64,000 bases of DNA, taken from NCBI GenBank assembly GCA_029783825.1, contig JAREIK010000500.1, forward strand, positions 2,211,001 through 2,275,000. The letters are read 5' to 3'. Below, one piece after another: positions 1 to 12,949 of the stretch. The notes beneath the pieces were generated by a model. That model was given only the letters and a program-made list of their open reading frames with translations, was not told the origin of the DNA and did not search any database. The translations under genes and the position numbers were made by a program. Each line of letters opens with the position of its first letter. The stretch's first letter is position 1. Origin of the DNA: Sapria himalayana (taxonomy: Eukaryota; Streptophyta; Magnoliopsida; Malpighiales; Rafflesiaceae).

Positions 1-696
1 AATGAATGGCTAGATTGATTACTAGATGGGCACTGGAAAAGGTCCTATAATGCCAAGGGCTAGATGATCCTTCCCCCTATGAAGATGATTGAGAATCATC
101 TTAATATATCATGGACTTATTCTACTCCATATAATCTTGGTAATTTTATGATTATTAGAGGAAAGTCATAGAATCCCAAGGCCTCAATAGATGATTACAA
201 CTCACTCTTTTTCTCTTACTATCATTATAAAATTGAAATTTCTAAAAACTTAGATGGCAGAGAAGAAAAAAAGGTGGACAACATATCTGGGGCCTCCTAT
301 TGTAAATGTGTTGTGATGCCAACAACTCGATGATTCTCAGCACTACACCAAAAGTTCATTAGGCATATGTGTACACTAATAAAATTCAACAAGTATACAA
401 GTCATACAAGTAATAAAAGAAACATAAGTATAAATATCAATCTCATTGGGATTGGTAATGAGACTTTGATTGAGTAGTAGTGAATTGACTAGCTATTCAA
501 TATGAAAAGATAAAATTAGGCCTTAGAGAAATAATTTGATTATAGGGTTAGTTTACTTTCTTATGCATGATAATATTTTATCATGTGTCATTGTTGCAAT
601 TCCATTAATGTTTATTGGATGAAGCATAAGATGCTATGTGATCTCTCATCACCCATTTATCATTCAAAATGTTATCAACTATGGGTTATTATTATT
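1..696. repeat. Left flank, diverged repeat related to 18.2-18.95 kb
   Basis: No coding region is recognisable. The stretch from about 390 to 690 aligns by eye with about 18,210-18,930: both have a run like 'catacaa-taataaaa', then 'gaattaact' / 'gaattgact', then 'tttactttcttat', then a 'ggatgaag...atgtga' block and 'gttatcaac'. It is therefore a dispersed repeat of the family that accompanies the gypsy LTRs in this window. The first ~390 bases hold nothing I recognise. Confidence 0.45.
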
Positions 697-2790
697 TGGC
701 ATTCAATGTACCAAATATTTTGAGTTATTTGACATAAAATTCTTGATGCATGTATACTTATTTGAGCTTTAAATTAATATATTTTACTAAATGGCTATTT
801 TGATAGAATTGGAAGACAAGTAATAAAATCGGATGTATTTTGAGTAAAATTGGTAAACTTGGTAAAATTGGTAGAATGATGACTTGGAAAAAAAAATAAT
901 CGAAAGTCATGATATTTTTCATGTCATGACTTGGTTATACTTTCCAATAACCTGTTCAAAAGTTATGATAGCTTTTCTTGGCAATGACTATACAAATTAA
1001 GTCATGCCCATCTTTGTATACAACAACTCTTTCATTAAGTTATCACAATCTTTTCATAATACAGTATTATCTTCATGGCTACCATATTTTCTTGAAATCA
1101 CATATATATTATTTTTAAAACATAATGATGGATATGCCTTTATTTTCATGTTGCAATAACAAGTACCCCAATGGTTTTGGAAGTCATTATGTTTTTCAAA
1201 GCTACGACTTAATCAATATGAAATTACAAATCATATAATACCAAGTGATTTTAATTCATGATATTTTTTTGTCACTATAATTTTGTGATTTAGAATGGGA
1301 AAACCTTAGTCATGATAAATTTTGCTACTAAAAATTTATGCTTTAAAGAATATTTGTATTAGTCACAACGTTCTCACCACTCTGATTATGTGTTCAAGAG
1401 GATAAATACATTAGTCAAGGCAATTCTACCACAACAACTTCACATTCTAGAGAGCAACCATCTTAGTCACGACATTCATGTCATGATGACTTTATACTCT
1501 AGAGGTGAGTTACTTCAATCATTAAATTTATTTTCTACCATGCATTTTGGAATCCAAAAAGAATTCAAAGGGATGAACAAGTCACAAATTCAACCCAATG
1601 CCATGTATGACAGCTTAAAGATGTGCATGGAACCTCAAGGTATCAAGAATGACTTATAGTTTTTTGAAGAAAAAGAAGAGGGAGAATCAAAATTTGAGAC
1701 AAGAACGTGAAAAACCCTATACAATATCACTTCTAACCTTTAATTAGGGATAAATTCAAGATTTACACAAGCAAAAATTAGTTGAGATTAAGTTTTGAAA
1801 CTAGACCCTCATTAATGTCATCATTAGGAACCCTTGATTCCAAGAGATGCCATACCAAACATATTGTATGAATTATTCCCTAATATCAATCTAAATTGAG
1901 ATCTATGATTGGTTTGATATACATATGTTATGATTATGTGAATGTATAATTATTATTTGTGGTAATATTGTAATTTGAATATTAATGAATGTGGATGCTA
2001 ATTAGATTAAAATTTTGTTTTCACTATATCATAGGTTTATGCATTTTGGTTATGATGGATGGTGACTATAGGACACACTCATGAGGTACAATACAAAGAA
2101 AGTATATCTCTAATAATCTTATTATATTAGATAAACTAATGTGTGAAAATCCAAAATTACGATAAATTATTTGTCATTAGTAAGGGGCTCTTGAAGTTAA
2201 AAGCACAAACATATTTAAGACTAATCTATTATGCATATTCTAGAAGAACTAAACTTCAAATAATATAGAAATTGCATAGAACATCTAACAAAGGGATTTC
2301 ACCATAGTGTGAAAGTCGTGTGTTGGGTGTGATGGATGGTAACATGCAAATTGCAAGATAGGGATATATGCAAGTAGAGATATTTCATATGGTGGTGATA
2401 GTAAAGTGATTCATCTCCTCTTGTATAATTTTCATAGGCAAGATTTATAAGAATTCATATGTTAATTACCATGAGCATGATGCTTACAAAGCTAAAAGAA
2501 CAAATATATTTATTATCATATCATTTCATGTCATTATGATATTAGAAATCAAAAAATAAAAATGCATACTGAAAGTAGTCATCAAGGGAAATTAATGAAC
2601 TACCTAAAAAGAGTAGATATATAAATGACTCATGAATAAAATAAGTATGGGTTTGGTCATTAAATATTGATGGTATAATTATAAGAAGACCATCCTTGGT
2701 TGTGATAATCTAAGGGTGACAACCACCATTTATGTCAATGGGGTGTTGCGACTTTGTTACACTACCCATTTTTATCAGTTATATAGTATA

Positions 2791-2906
2791 TGATCCATAA
2801 GTATATTATCAATAATGATCCATAAGTATATTATCAATAATGATCCATAAGTATATTATCAATAAAGACCCATAAGTATATTATCAATAAAGATCCATAA
2901 GTATAT
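2791..2906 (+). repeat. 25-bp minisatellite, about 4.6 copies
   Basis: The unit TGATCCATAAGTATATTATC plus AATAA (25 bp) is repeated at 2791, 2816, 2841 and 2866, with a partial fifth copy at 2891-2906. The first three copies are identical. The fourth has two substitutions and the fifth one before it breaks off. It sits inside the 5' LTR and is absent from the corresponding part of the 3' LTR. Confidence 0.9.
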
Positions 2907-3189
2907 GGGTCATATAAGGAGTAAAGAGAAATTTCATTTATATATTGTTCTCACATATATTGTTTTGGTAATTTGATCAACTAATAGTAAGAAAATATTA
3001 TATTAGTAGATACGATGATTACGGATTTTGGTAAGACTCTTAAATCCTAGAGTTTTCCTATTTTCATTCATATTATGCATGTTTAAATAATTTGATTTGT
3101 AATCAGTTTGGATATAAATTGGAGGTTGGATTATTGTCAAAATACCTTTTTTTTCTAATGACATATAAGATAGTTATTTTTCCGCTGAG

Positions 3190-4100
3190 ATGATAAATCA
3201 TCTTTGCTCGAGGGTCATTCACAAATCCATACTTTTTAGATAACTCATCAACTATTCTTGATGGTTATTTCACATGTACATTCTTATTTTCTGGCCGGGT
3301 GTCTTAATGATTTTGGAATGATATGGTCTTAAAAATATTCACTTTCATTTTTGTAAGTATCATTCTCACATAACTAAAATATATCTTCCTAATGGGACCA
3401 TATAAGTAGAAACAACTCAAAGGCATATCACCATCTCATGAGTCACAACCACTCATGCATGTCTTATAAATTACCTATGACCTTCATCCACACTAACAAT
3501 GTAACTCTCATACTAAAGTTAAAATAATTAGGAAAATATTCTATAAAATATTTATATCAATTGATGGTTGACATTTCAAAGACATATATGATGAGTTTAC
3601 ATGTAAAATTATTCATGCTTTCAGTTTCACGCATATTTTACTCACAATAATTAATATACCTTAATTTTAAGTTTAAATATATATGTTTGTCTCACATATT
3701 ATGGTAAAAAGGGTTGTCACTTTTTTTGTACTTATGTGTGAGTGAGCATCATGATTTACCTATCACCATCTACTATCATAACATGCACAAACCCACTTAT
3801 AATTAAACCCTCAATTTAGTTTTTTATAATCATCAATTACATCACCATCCATTGAACAATATAAATTAAATATCACTTTTATAATCAACATATCCATACA
3901 TCATATAAATCAAAATAAATAGACCTTAGACCTCAATTTAGTATAATATTTGAAAGAGGTTCATATGAGGTATAAGAGAAGAAACCTCTTGAATTTCAAG
4001 TACCAATGATAACTATCATGAGAATCTAGGATTCAAAACATATTTCTCATGCTATTTTAATTTAATCTCAAAAATATACCATATAGATGGAGGTCTGAAA
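3190..4100 (+). repeat. Insertion-like segment related to the repeat at 12.95-14 kb
   Basis: By eye this aligns with 13,140-13,860 and 19,200-19,800. Shared blocks include 'aatgatatggt', 'gtcattctcacat' / 'atcattctcacat', a 'cacttcttact' / 'cactttttttgtact' block, 'atcaccat' runs and an ending like 'gaatctaggatt' / 'gatctaggttt'. It interrupts the 5' LTR relative to the 3' LTR. No coding sequence is seen. Confidence 0.35.
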
Positions 4101-5400
4101 GTCACATCACCCCAACTTTAAAATTTAACCTTGATCTTGCATCTTTTACTTGCTCATAGATTCCATAAAAAGAATAAAATTATCTCTAAAATTGTTGTTG
4201 TTCTTGGTTTATGGTGAAGAATAAGAAAGAAGGTCAACTAGCTTTTCTCTTTTTTTTCTCACATTCATCATGCCTTTTTATACTTCATGAATTCTAAGTA
4301 TTTAAAAGTAGAAAGTTATAGTTTTAGAATGATGCAATAACTCTGTCATTATTTTGTTGGCCTTGAGGCCATGACACAAAAAAGTGGTTGTGAATTTGAA
4401 ATACTTTTTAAACATTCTATATGCCAATAGTTGAGGCATTGTGAAGTGATAATGATTTCAAAATATGCCCTAGGCTCTCTATACCCCAAAAAGTCACAGT
4501 GATGGAAAGTGATAATTACTTTTGCAATTATCCCATATATAAAAGTCATAGCCTTGGAAATGACCATGGCTTGGGTATTGCCCTCTTTAACTCTTTATAG
4601 CCAAGAGTCATTGTGCTAGGAAATAGACATGACTCTAGACTTATAAATATTAAGATTTGATAAAGATAAAGCCATGTGTCATAGGAAAATAACCATGACT
4701 TTTAGTATATGTAGGGTACTCGGCTACAATGATGCAAAATTAATATCACTACTGATTATATATTATGAGATAAATTTGGCTATAACTCTAAGATAATAGC
4801 AAAGCCAAAAAATGATATATTATATAATGAAAGTATTATACTAATATGGTGATATAATCATGACATAAAATAATTGTCATGACTAATTATGTATTTTAGC
4901 TAAGAATATATTCTAAAATTATTCGATATGACTAACCATTGCTAAGTTAATAATTATCTCCAACACACAATGATTTCACCACTATTCATCATAAAATTTA
5001 TTAAAATACTAATTTCATGAAATCATTTAACATACCAAATTGGGGGAACAAAGTATTTCTACACTAATCTACTATTCATTCAATAATTAAGTATAATATT
5101 GTCCGAATACTATAGAAATCTTTTCATATACAAGGAAGTGAATAAATTCTATAGTCAAAGTATCTTTTCAAAACCCATATTTATCTACTCAAATAGAGTA
5201 ACATTTAATTCACTATTGGTTAATCAAACTACCTACATAAATCTCATAAGATTGATATATTAACTTATATCTTATCTTTACTATTTATATAATTTATATA
5301 CTTGTAAAACTCTATTAGATGAAAATATTCACCTAACAAGCTTTTGTAACTAGATCATAAATTATAAGTTCTAGCACTATAATAAAGTCATAATAAGTTT

Positions 5401-5419
5401 TTGGCACAATTATTAGGAA
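5401..5419 (+). other. Decayed primer-binding site
   Basis: The sequence TTGGCACAATTATTAGGAA matches, with scattered changes, the TTGGCGCCGTTGCCGGGGA motif that follows the 5' LTR of Athila/Tat-type gypsy elements and pairs with the 3' end of a tRNA-Asp. Most differences are C-to-T or G-to-A, as expected from decay of methylated DNA. Its position directly after the LTR supports the reading. Confidence 0.65.
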
Positions 5420-7034
5420 TTATTTTGTTTGATTTGTCAACTTGAGTTAACATAACTATCCTTGTAAAATGATATTTTTGTTTGAAGTTATTTGGGTAAC
5501 AATTATTGCTTAGTCTTTTCTTTGTATTTGTGTTTGTTTTCTTTTTTTTTTTAAAATCTTGTATCCAACAATCTTCATATATGTCAAAGATCTTTGACTG
5601 AGTTAATATCTTTGGACATAATAATTGAAAAGATAAGAAGGAACCTATTGAGACAAGAAAGGTGAGAATGGAAACATAGAAGATAATGATAACTACTCTT
5701 GGATAGAATGCAACCTAACAAAGAAATGAATGAGACAAACTAGATTGGTTATGGTAGAAAGTTTGTCAAAAATGTAAGCTAGGATGGATGCCTTTTTCAA
5801 CCAATTTTTTGCCTCATAATAGTAAGAGATGACCAGAATTAACCTATTCTATCAAGTGGAAGAACTAATTCACTACAAAGTAGTAGATATTTTTTTATAC
5901 CTTATAGCAACATCCATATGCACTATCATCTATATATTATAATTCATCAAGATCTATCATATGGGGGCCAATAAAAACTATCGAAGAATGATAGTTCATA
6001 TCCAATATATAAGCCATCATATAAAGACTTCGTCCTTGCATTACTAATAAAGATATAAAGGAGTAATGATGCTTAAGAAGATTGAAATAGATACAGAAGT
6101 AAGGCTAGACTATACTAACATGATGAGTAAGATTAGTAAGAATAAAATTGTGCAACTAGCACTAATGATGAGGGAGAAGAGTTCCGTTGGTGCACTAGGT
6201 GATATCGAGAAAAATTAAGGGGGGTACATGTTCATAACACTTAGGAGTCACTCAAAATTTAGAAGGGCAAAAAACCCAAGTCGAAGATGTATAGAAGCAA
6301 GTCATGACTTTCCCAAATGTCATGTCTTTACACTCGACATAAAATGCCATGACTAAAATGAAGTCAAAGCATAGTGGCAAAGCTAAGAGTTATTCCAAAG
6401 CCACGAATTTAAAGTTCTAGGAAGAAAGATCATGTCATGACATCATAAAAAGTCAAGAGGTTGAAAAAAAAAATTCACAACCAAACTCAAACTTGTGACA
6501 ATCATGTGAAAAGATGTACATGACAATGCCATGATTTTTGTGAAAGTCATGACCATAGAAGAAGAACACCTTGATCCATGGACAACCTTTGATGGACTAA
6601 TCATAAAGGAACTATCTGGCCACATTCATTTTTCTTTATTGGGGAAAGATAAGATAAAATTAATCTTTATTTCAGTAGTATCGATTTAAAGAAATGAAAG
6701 CCACTATGATAAATATGATAAGAAATATACTGAGAATATAGCTTGGTAACTTGGAAATATCAAAAAATTAATTCCTAAATATACATGCACAAGATGCTTA
6801 TGTAAGATGATGCAAGACTAATAATTGAAAATCAATAGAGATTGAATCCAATAATAAAGGTTGTGGTAAAAAAGAAGATTATAAAATGACTCAACATGTA
6901 AATTATATATGTCATATCTGATAGTCCATGGGTTAGTATGTTTCATTAAGTTCCAAAGAAGGGAGACTTGATGATGGTGAAAACTATGAAAGATGAAGAA
7001 AACTCCACAAGAAGAAATACTAAATGATACATAC
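5420..7034 (+). other. Internal region of the gypsy element upstream of pol, unrecognised
   Basis: This should hold gag and the protease, but every frame is closed by many stops and I recognise no gag, zinc-knuckle or protease motif. From 6,290 to 6,620 it carries several GTCATGAC-type palindromes like those in the LTRs, so part of it may be LTR-derived sequence rather than gag. Confidence 0.4.
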
Positions 7035-9360
7035 ATATGTGTGGATTATCAAAAATTGAACAAAAAAATGAGAAAAGATTACAACCTACTTTCTTTCATG
7101 GACCACGTCCTAAACAGAATCTCAGGTCACTCCTATTATTTTCTATATTGATATTTGGGATACAACTGGATTTAGATTGACCCAAAAGATCAAGAAAAGT
7201 CTATGTTCATTTTCTCTTATAGAAATTTTGTATTCTGAAAGATTTTAGTTGTTCTTTGCAATGCTTTGGCTACTCTTTGACAATATAAATGAGAAAACTT
7301 TGGAGATATTTATGGATGAATTCTCTATTTATATAGATTCTTTTGAAGAATATTTGCAAAAACTTGAAAGTAATGTTAAAATGATGCAAAGAGAACATTT
7401 TTATTAACTAAAATAACATTTCACAGTAAAATAAGAGATTATACTAGGACATTCAATCTTCGCTAAAGGACTAGAGGTGGACAACATAAAGGATTTAATG
7501 ATTAAAACTTTGTCTCACCCTTCAATTTTCAAGGGGGTGCATTGTTTCCTTGCTTGTTGTGTTCTATCGAAGATTTATCCACTAATTATCAAAACATGGC
7601 AAAACTATCATGCAAACTATTGAAGAAAGAAGCAGTTTTCAACTTTTGTTAAGAAAATGTTTAAGCATTTGAAGAGTTAAAGAAAAAGTTGTTAAAAAGC
7701 CTAATTTTAACCATATAATAATGGAGCCATTTATGTGTTTATGTGATGTAAGACCTACGTGCTTAGAGTTATACTAGGATAGAAATGAGATTATATATTT
7801 TATTTGCTAGTCGAACCTTGAATAAAGTCCAAGTAAATTACATAACCATAGAAAGGCGATATTGGCCATGATATTATTTAGTTAAGAATATATTCTCAGA
7901 GCAAAAGTAATGATTTACATAGATAATGCATATGTATGGTACTTAAAAAAAGAAGAAGCTAAACTAAGATTGATATGATGGATTCTTTTGCATTAAAATC
8001 TGATATAGATATGAGAGACGAGAAGGGAAGTGACAATGTGATAACTGACTATTTTTCCAACTTGGAATCTGATGAGAATCATGGATGAGGAGCAAAAATT
8101 TTGAAGAACTTCTTAGATGAGTTTATTTTAATATTAAAAATTCTATTAAACTAATACATCAATTTTGTTAATTATTTAGCATCTAAAGCTTGTTCTCCTT
8201 CTCTCATGTTTCACTAGAAAAAGAAGTTTCTACATAATGTAAGAATCTACCTATAAGATGATTCACTTCTATTCAGAAGATGTGTGAATCAATAGATAAG
8301 AAGATGTGTACTAGAAGATGAACAAACATAGATTATCCTCAAATGCAACTTTTCTCTTTATGAATGACATTTTGGAGGCAACAAAACTACTCAAAAGATA
8401 TTGGCATCTAGATATTTTTTTGGCCATTACTAGAACATGGTGTAATGGTGTGACATATGTCAAAGGCTGGGTAACATATTAAGGAAAAATGAAATGCCAC
8501 AAAACTATAAACTTGAAGTGAAATTTTTTGATCTATTTGAGATATATTTCATGGGGCCATTCTCTTCATATTTTAGACAAGAGTGCATACTATTAGCAAT
8601 GGATTATGTATCTAAATGAGTTGAAGAAATAGCTGCAAAAAAGATGATGCAAAGACAATAATAGGTTTTATACGTAGCAACATTTTCATGTAGTTTGGCA
8701 TACCATGAAGTATTGTATGTGATGAAGAAAACTATTTTTCAAACAAATTACATAGTACTTACTTAGCTAAGTATGAGCCTAGGAACAAGAGGGGACTTTC
8801 ATAACATCTATAAATAAGTAGGCAAGTATAATATCAAACAAGAAGATCAAAAATATATTAGAAAAGACAATCAATCCCTCAAAAAAAATATTGGTCTCTA
8901 TGGTTAGACAAAGTATTGTGGGCATATAAAATGATATTCAAGATAGCTTTTGGAATGTATCCCTATAAACTTATTCTTTGAAGGCTTTTCATTTTTCAAT
9001 TGAACTCAAACATCAAGTATGGTGTGTAATAAAATAACTGGATTATAAAGTGAGATATATAAAAAAAAAGAAAGTTATTTAGATGAGTGAACTAGTAAAG
9101 TTGAGGAATGAACACAATGATAATGCTTAGATCTACAAAGAGAAAATAAAAAGTTAAAGACAAAATATAAAGTGACATGATAAAAATATACAAAGGATAG
9201 AGTTCATAATAGGAGACAAAGTATTGGTTTTCAACTCAAATCACAAGTTATTTGTAGGAAAGTTGAATCTCAGTGGCATGGACCATTTATGAGCATAGTA
9301 GTGATGTTATATGAGATACATATAGTGAAATTAAAAAGTTGAGCATAATTTAAAGTAAAT
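7035..9360 (+). pseudogene. Ty3/gypsy pol remnant (RT, RNase H, integrase)
   Basis: These are degenerate pol fragments in RT-RNase H-integrase order, which is the Ty3/gypsy order. From 7,035 the reading CVDYQKLNKKMRKDY continues to a 'SYYFLY' block; the family usually has CVDYRKLN...RKDH and a 'FLDGYSGYNQI' motif. The catalytic YMDD-type site appears as FMDEFSIY near 7,310. The linker near 7,470 reads GLEVDNIKDL and then KGVHCFL. RNase H shows ASRTLNKVQVNY near 7,800 and a decayed 'D-A' stretch near 7,920. Integrase core shows FFDLFEIYFMGPFSS and then LLAMDYVSK near 8,525-8,620. The end includes GDKVLVFNS near 9,215, the usual C-terminal integrase block. Many in-frame stops and frame changes rule out a working protein. 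The domain forms fit the Athila/Tat clade best. Confidence 0.85.
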
Positions 9361-9756
9361 GAGTAAATACTAAAGCAATCTAAGGGAGAATAATAGCTTA
9401 AGTCTAGATAGTTAAAAAAATTAGAGTCATGACAACCTATTTTTAAACCATGGTTAGAAAAATTTTAAAAGGGTAGAGTCAAAGCTAAAATATTGGTTTA
9501 TCAAAGGATGTTAAACATAATACTTCTTGGGAGGAAATCCAAGTAGTTATTTTTAGCTTTGATGTAGAAAGATAAACTTGTTGCACCCACTAATTCATAC
9601 TAAAAATAACCAATCCATAGATTCAAAAGTCCATGTCCAACTTAAAACAAACAACCATGACACTAAAACCTAGTTGTAACTTTTTTTTTAATTTTGTGTT
9701 GTATTTTGTTTCTTTCATTATGGTATACTATTCCAGAAGATTTCTAGAGGAGAGAT

Positions 9757-9804
9757 AGATTATTTGCTTGAGGATGAGCAATACTTTTAGTATACAAATT
9801 TGTT
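9757..9804 (+). other. Decayed polypurine-tract region before the 3' LTR
   Basis: The stretch reads TTGCTTGAGGATGAGCAA followed by CAAATTTG directly before TGATA of the LTR. Tat/Athila elements typically have TTGCTTGAGGACAAGCAA followed by AAGTTTGGGGG at this place. The G-run is lost here, which agrees with the decay of the primer-binding site. A second purine-rich run, AGAGGAGAGATAGA, lies at about 9,746-9,760. Confidence 0.55.
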
Positions 9805-12800
9805 TGATACTCAACATATCAAATATTTTAAGTTGTTTGAAATGAAAATTTTGATATGTTTATACTTATTTGAGCTTTAAATGAATGAATTTGATTAAAT
9901 GACCATTTTGATAAAATTGGAAGAATAATAGTGAAATCAGATGTATCTTGAGTAAAATTGGTGAACTTGAAAGAGTGATGACTTGGAGAAATAAAAGTAA
10001 TAAAAAGTCTTGACATTTCCCATGTCATGAATTGGCTACACTTTCCACAAGCCTATTGAAAAATGAGAAGTTGCGATCATCTTTTTTGGTCTTTACTCTA
10101 CAAAATAAGTCATGACGATCCTTGTACACGATGATTCTTCCTCCTAGTTGTCATAATCTTTTCACTATGTAATACTATCTTTATAGCCATGATATTTTCT
10201 TAGAGTCACAACCACACTATTTTTAAAATACAATGACATACATGACTTTATTTTTATGTCATGGAAACCAAGTGCCTCACTGGTACTAAAAGTCATGATA
10301 ATTTCTAGAACATTGACTTAATCAATATAGAGGCAAAAATCATATAATACCAAGTGATTTTAAGTCATGACATTATTTACTACCATGACTTTGTGATCCC
10401 AATAGAGAAACCCTCAATCATCATAATTTTTGTCATCATGACTTTGTGCCCTATGAACATTTATCTCAATCACAACATTCTCATCTCTCTAGCTATGTGT
10501 TCTAGAGGGTAAAAGCATTAGTTGAGGAAATTCTACCATTATAACTTTATGTTCTAGAGAGAATCCATCTTAATTATAACATTCATGTCATAATGTCTAT
10601 ATGCTCTAGAGGAGTGATACTTTAGTCATAAAATTTTTTTTCCACCTTGACTTTTGTTTTGTAATCCAAAAAGAATTCAATGGAATGAATAAGTCATGAC
10701 TTCAACTTAGTGCCATGACCGACAGCTTAAGATGTGCATGGAACCTTGAAGAATAAAAGGATGACTTAAATATTTTCAAAGAAAAAAATGATGGGCAATT
10801 AAATTTTGAGTCAAAAACATGCAAACCTCTAGATAACATGACATCTAACACTTAATTAAGGTTAAATGCAAAAAGAATTACAATAAGAATTGGTTGAGAT
10901 TATGGTTTTAAGCTTAGATCCTCATTATGACTATCATTTGGAACCCTTGATTCTATGAGAGGTCACATCAAATATCTCACATAATCTCTTCTCCAATGTC
11001 AAACTAAATTAGAATCTATGATTAATTTAATGTACTTGTGTTATGATGATGCGAATATATAACTTTTATTTGTGGTAATTTTGTGATTAAAATATTAATC
11101 AATATGGATGCTAATTAGAACTTAGATTTAAGATTTTTACTACCACATAGGTTTATGTATATTAGTCTCAGAGGAAGGTGATAGGTAAGGATATTTGTCA
11201 TGAAGTAATTGTATAACTTTTGTTTGTGGTAATTTTGTGATTTAAATATTGATAGATATGGATGCTAATTAGAACTAAGATTTAAGCTTTTTACTACATC
11301 ATACGTTTATGTATATTGGTTATGAATGTATAACATTCATGTCATAGTGTGTTGATACCCTAGAAAAGAGATGCTTCAGTCATGAAATTAATTTGCTACC
11401 ATGACTTTTGTTTTATAATCCAAAAAGAATTCAAAGGGATGAACACGTCATGACTTCAACTTAGTGCCACGGCTGACAGCTTAAAGATGTGCATGAAACC
11501 TCGAGGTATAAAAATGAGGAATTAAATTTTGAGATTAAATTTCAAGTCAAGAACAAGCAAAACCCTATGTAAAATGACACCTATATAACCCTTAATTAAG
11601 GGTAAATCCAAGAAGAATAGTAAGAATTGATTGAGATTAGGTTTTCAGACTTAGATCCTCAATAGGGTTATCATTGGGAACCCTTGATTCTATGAGATGC
11701 CACATAAAATATCTCACGTGAACTCTTCTCCAATGTCAGGCTAAATTAGAATCTAGGATTAATTTAATGTACTTGTGTTATGATGATGTGAATGTATAAC
11801 TTTTATTTGTGGTAATTTTGTGATTTAAATAGTGATATATGGATGCTAATTAGAACTGAGATTTAAGATTTTTACTTCATCATAGGTTTATGTATATTTG
11901 TCATAGAGGATGATGATAGGTAAGTCATGAGATATACTTATAAAATATGATATCTAAGAAGTGAAAATAATTCTAATCTTACCATATGAGATAAACCTTT
12001 ACAAGAATACTAAAAATTGAAGTAAGTTTAATTATTGTAAGTTAGATACTCATCAAATCAAAATAAAAAACAAACTTAAGACCAATCCAAGGTGCGTATT
12101 CTAGAAGAACTAAATTTCAAATATTATTGAGGTTATGTAGAATGTATTATCTAGGGGTTTCACCATAGTGTGAAATTTATTCATCTACTATGATAGATGA
12201 TTATAGGTAAGTTATAAGACATATGCAAGTGGAGGTGTTTCATATAGGCATGTCAACCCTAAAATTTATTTCTTCTTGTATGATTCTCATTGTTGAGATT
12301 AATGGAAAGTCATATATTTATTGACTCGAGTATGATATTTATGAAGCTAAAAGTACAAATATATTTATTATCATATTATTTCAAGACTTTATGATATTAT
12401 AAGTTAGAGTATATAAAAGCATACTCAAAGTAATAATCAAAAATAGTTGATATATTGCCTAAAAGGAGTAGACATATGAATGACTTACGAATGAAATAAG
12501 TATTATTTTAGTTGTGAAATACTAAGGGCACAAATATAAAAAGATCATCCTTTGCAGTGATAGTTCAAGGATGACAACCATCTTATATACCACTAGGGTG
12601 TTTCCACATTAACCTATCAATCATATGATAATCGAGCATAACATTTCCTAAATACTAAAGAAATCTCATCATATACTTGAAAGTGAGCTAACTCTAGAGT
12701 GTATGTATCTTTCCAAAAATTTAGTTTTTCTATTAAACTTGAGTAATATTTAGTTTACTATTAGTTGGTCAAAATACATATATCCTATTGAATCAATATC

Positions 12801-12930
12801 TAGGCTTACATCAATTTTTACAACTTGTATAACCTATATAATTGCATAACTCTATTAGATTAAAAAAATCACCAAATAAGCTTTTGCCACCATGTTACGA
12901 ATAATATGTTTTGGCACTATAACATAACTT
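9805..12930 (+). mobile_element. 3' LTR of the gypsy element
   Basis: Begins TGATACTCAACATATCAAAT and aligns along its length with 697-5,400 (see that entry). The right end is placed where both copies share 'gcactataa' followed by 'aa-t-ataa'. It contains an internal ~754-bp tandem duplication. Many stretches carry the palindrome GTCATGAC. No open frame of note; short frames here are chance. Confidence 0.7.
10570..12080 (+). repeat. ~754-bp tandem duplication inside the 3' LTR
   Basis: The block 'aatccaaaaagaattcaa' occurs at 10,663 and again at 11,417, an offset of 754 bases. Around it 'aacattcatgtcata', 'gacagcttaa', 'gtgcatg' and 'ttatgatgatg-gaat' recur with the same spacing. A shorter piece ('ataacttttatttgtgg') occurs three times, near 11,060, 11,206 and 11,787, so a second smaller duplication overlaps the first. 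The 5' LTR has only one copy, so the duplication came after the LTRs were made or is specific to this copy. Confidence 0.8.
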
Positions 12931-12949
12931 TATGGTCGTGTTTTTTATA

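Larger units (their letters stand above)
697..5400 (+). mobile_element. 5' LTR of a decayed Ty3/gypsy (Athila/Tat-type) retrotransposon
   Basis: This stretch is a long, diverged direct repeat of 9,805-12,930. The starts correspond (TGGCATTCAATGTACCAAA here, TGATACTCAACATATCAAA there). Bodies stay collinear, for example 'tatacttatttgagcttta', 'aatccaaaaagaattcaa', 'gacagcttaa', 'ttcaccatagtgtgaaa' and the end 'actctattagat'. It ends just before a decayed primer-binding site at 5,401, as expected for a 5' LTR. It is ~4.7 kb against ~3.1 kb for the 3' LTR; the excess lies mainly in 2,790-5,040, which holds a minisatellite and a segment resembling the repeat at 12.95-14.6 kb, so that part is probably an insertion. 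Divergence between the LTRs is high, implying an old insertion. I found no clear target duplication. Boundaries are good to a few bases at the start and tens of bases at the end. Confidence 0.7.
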
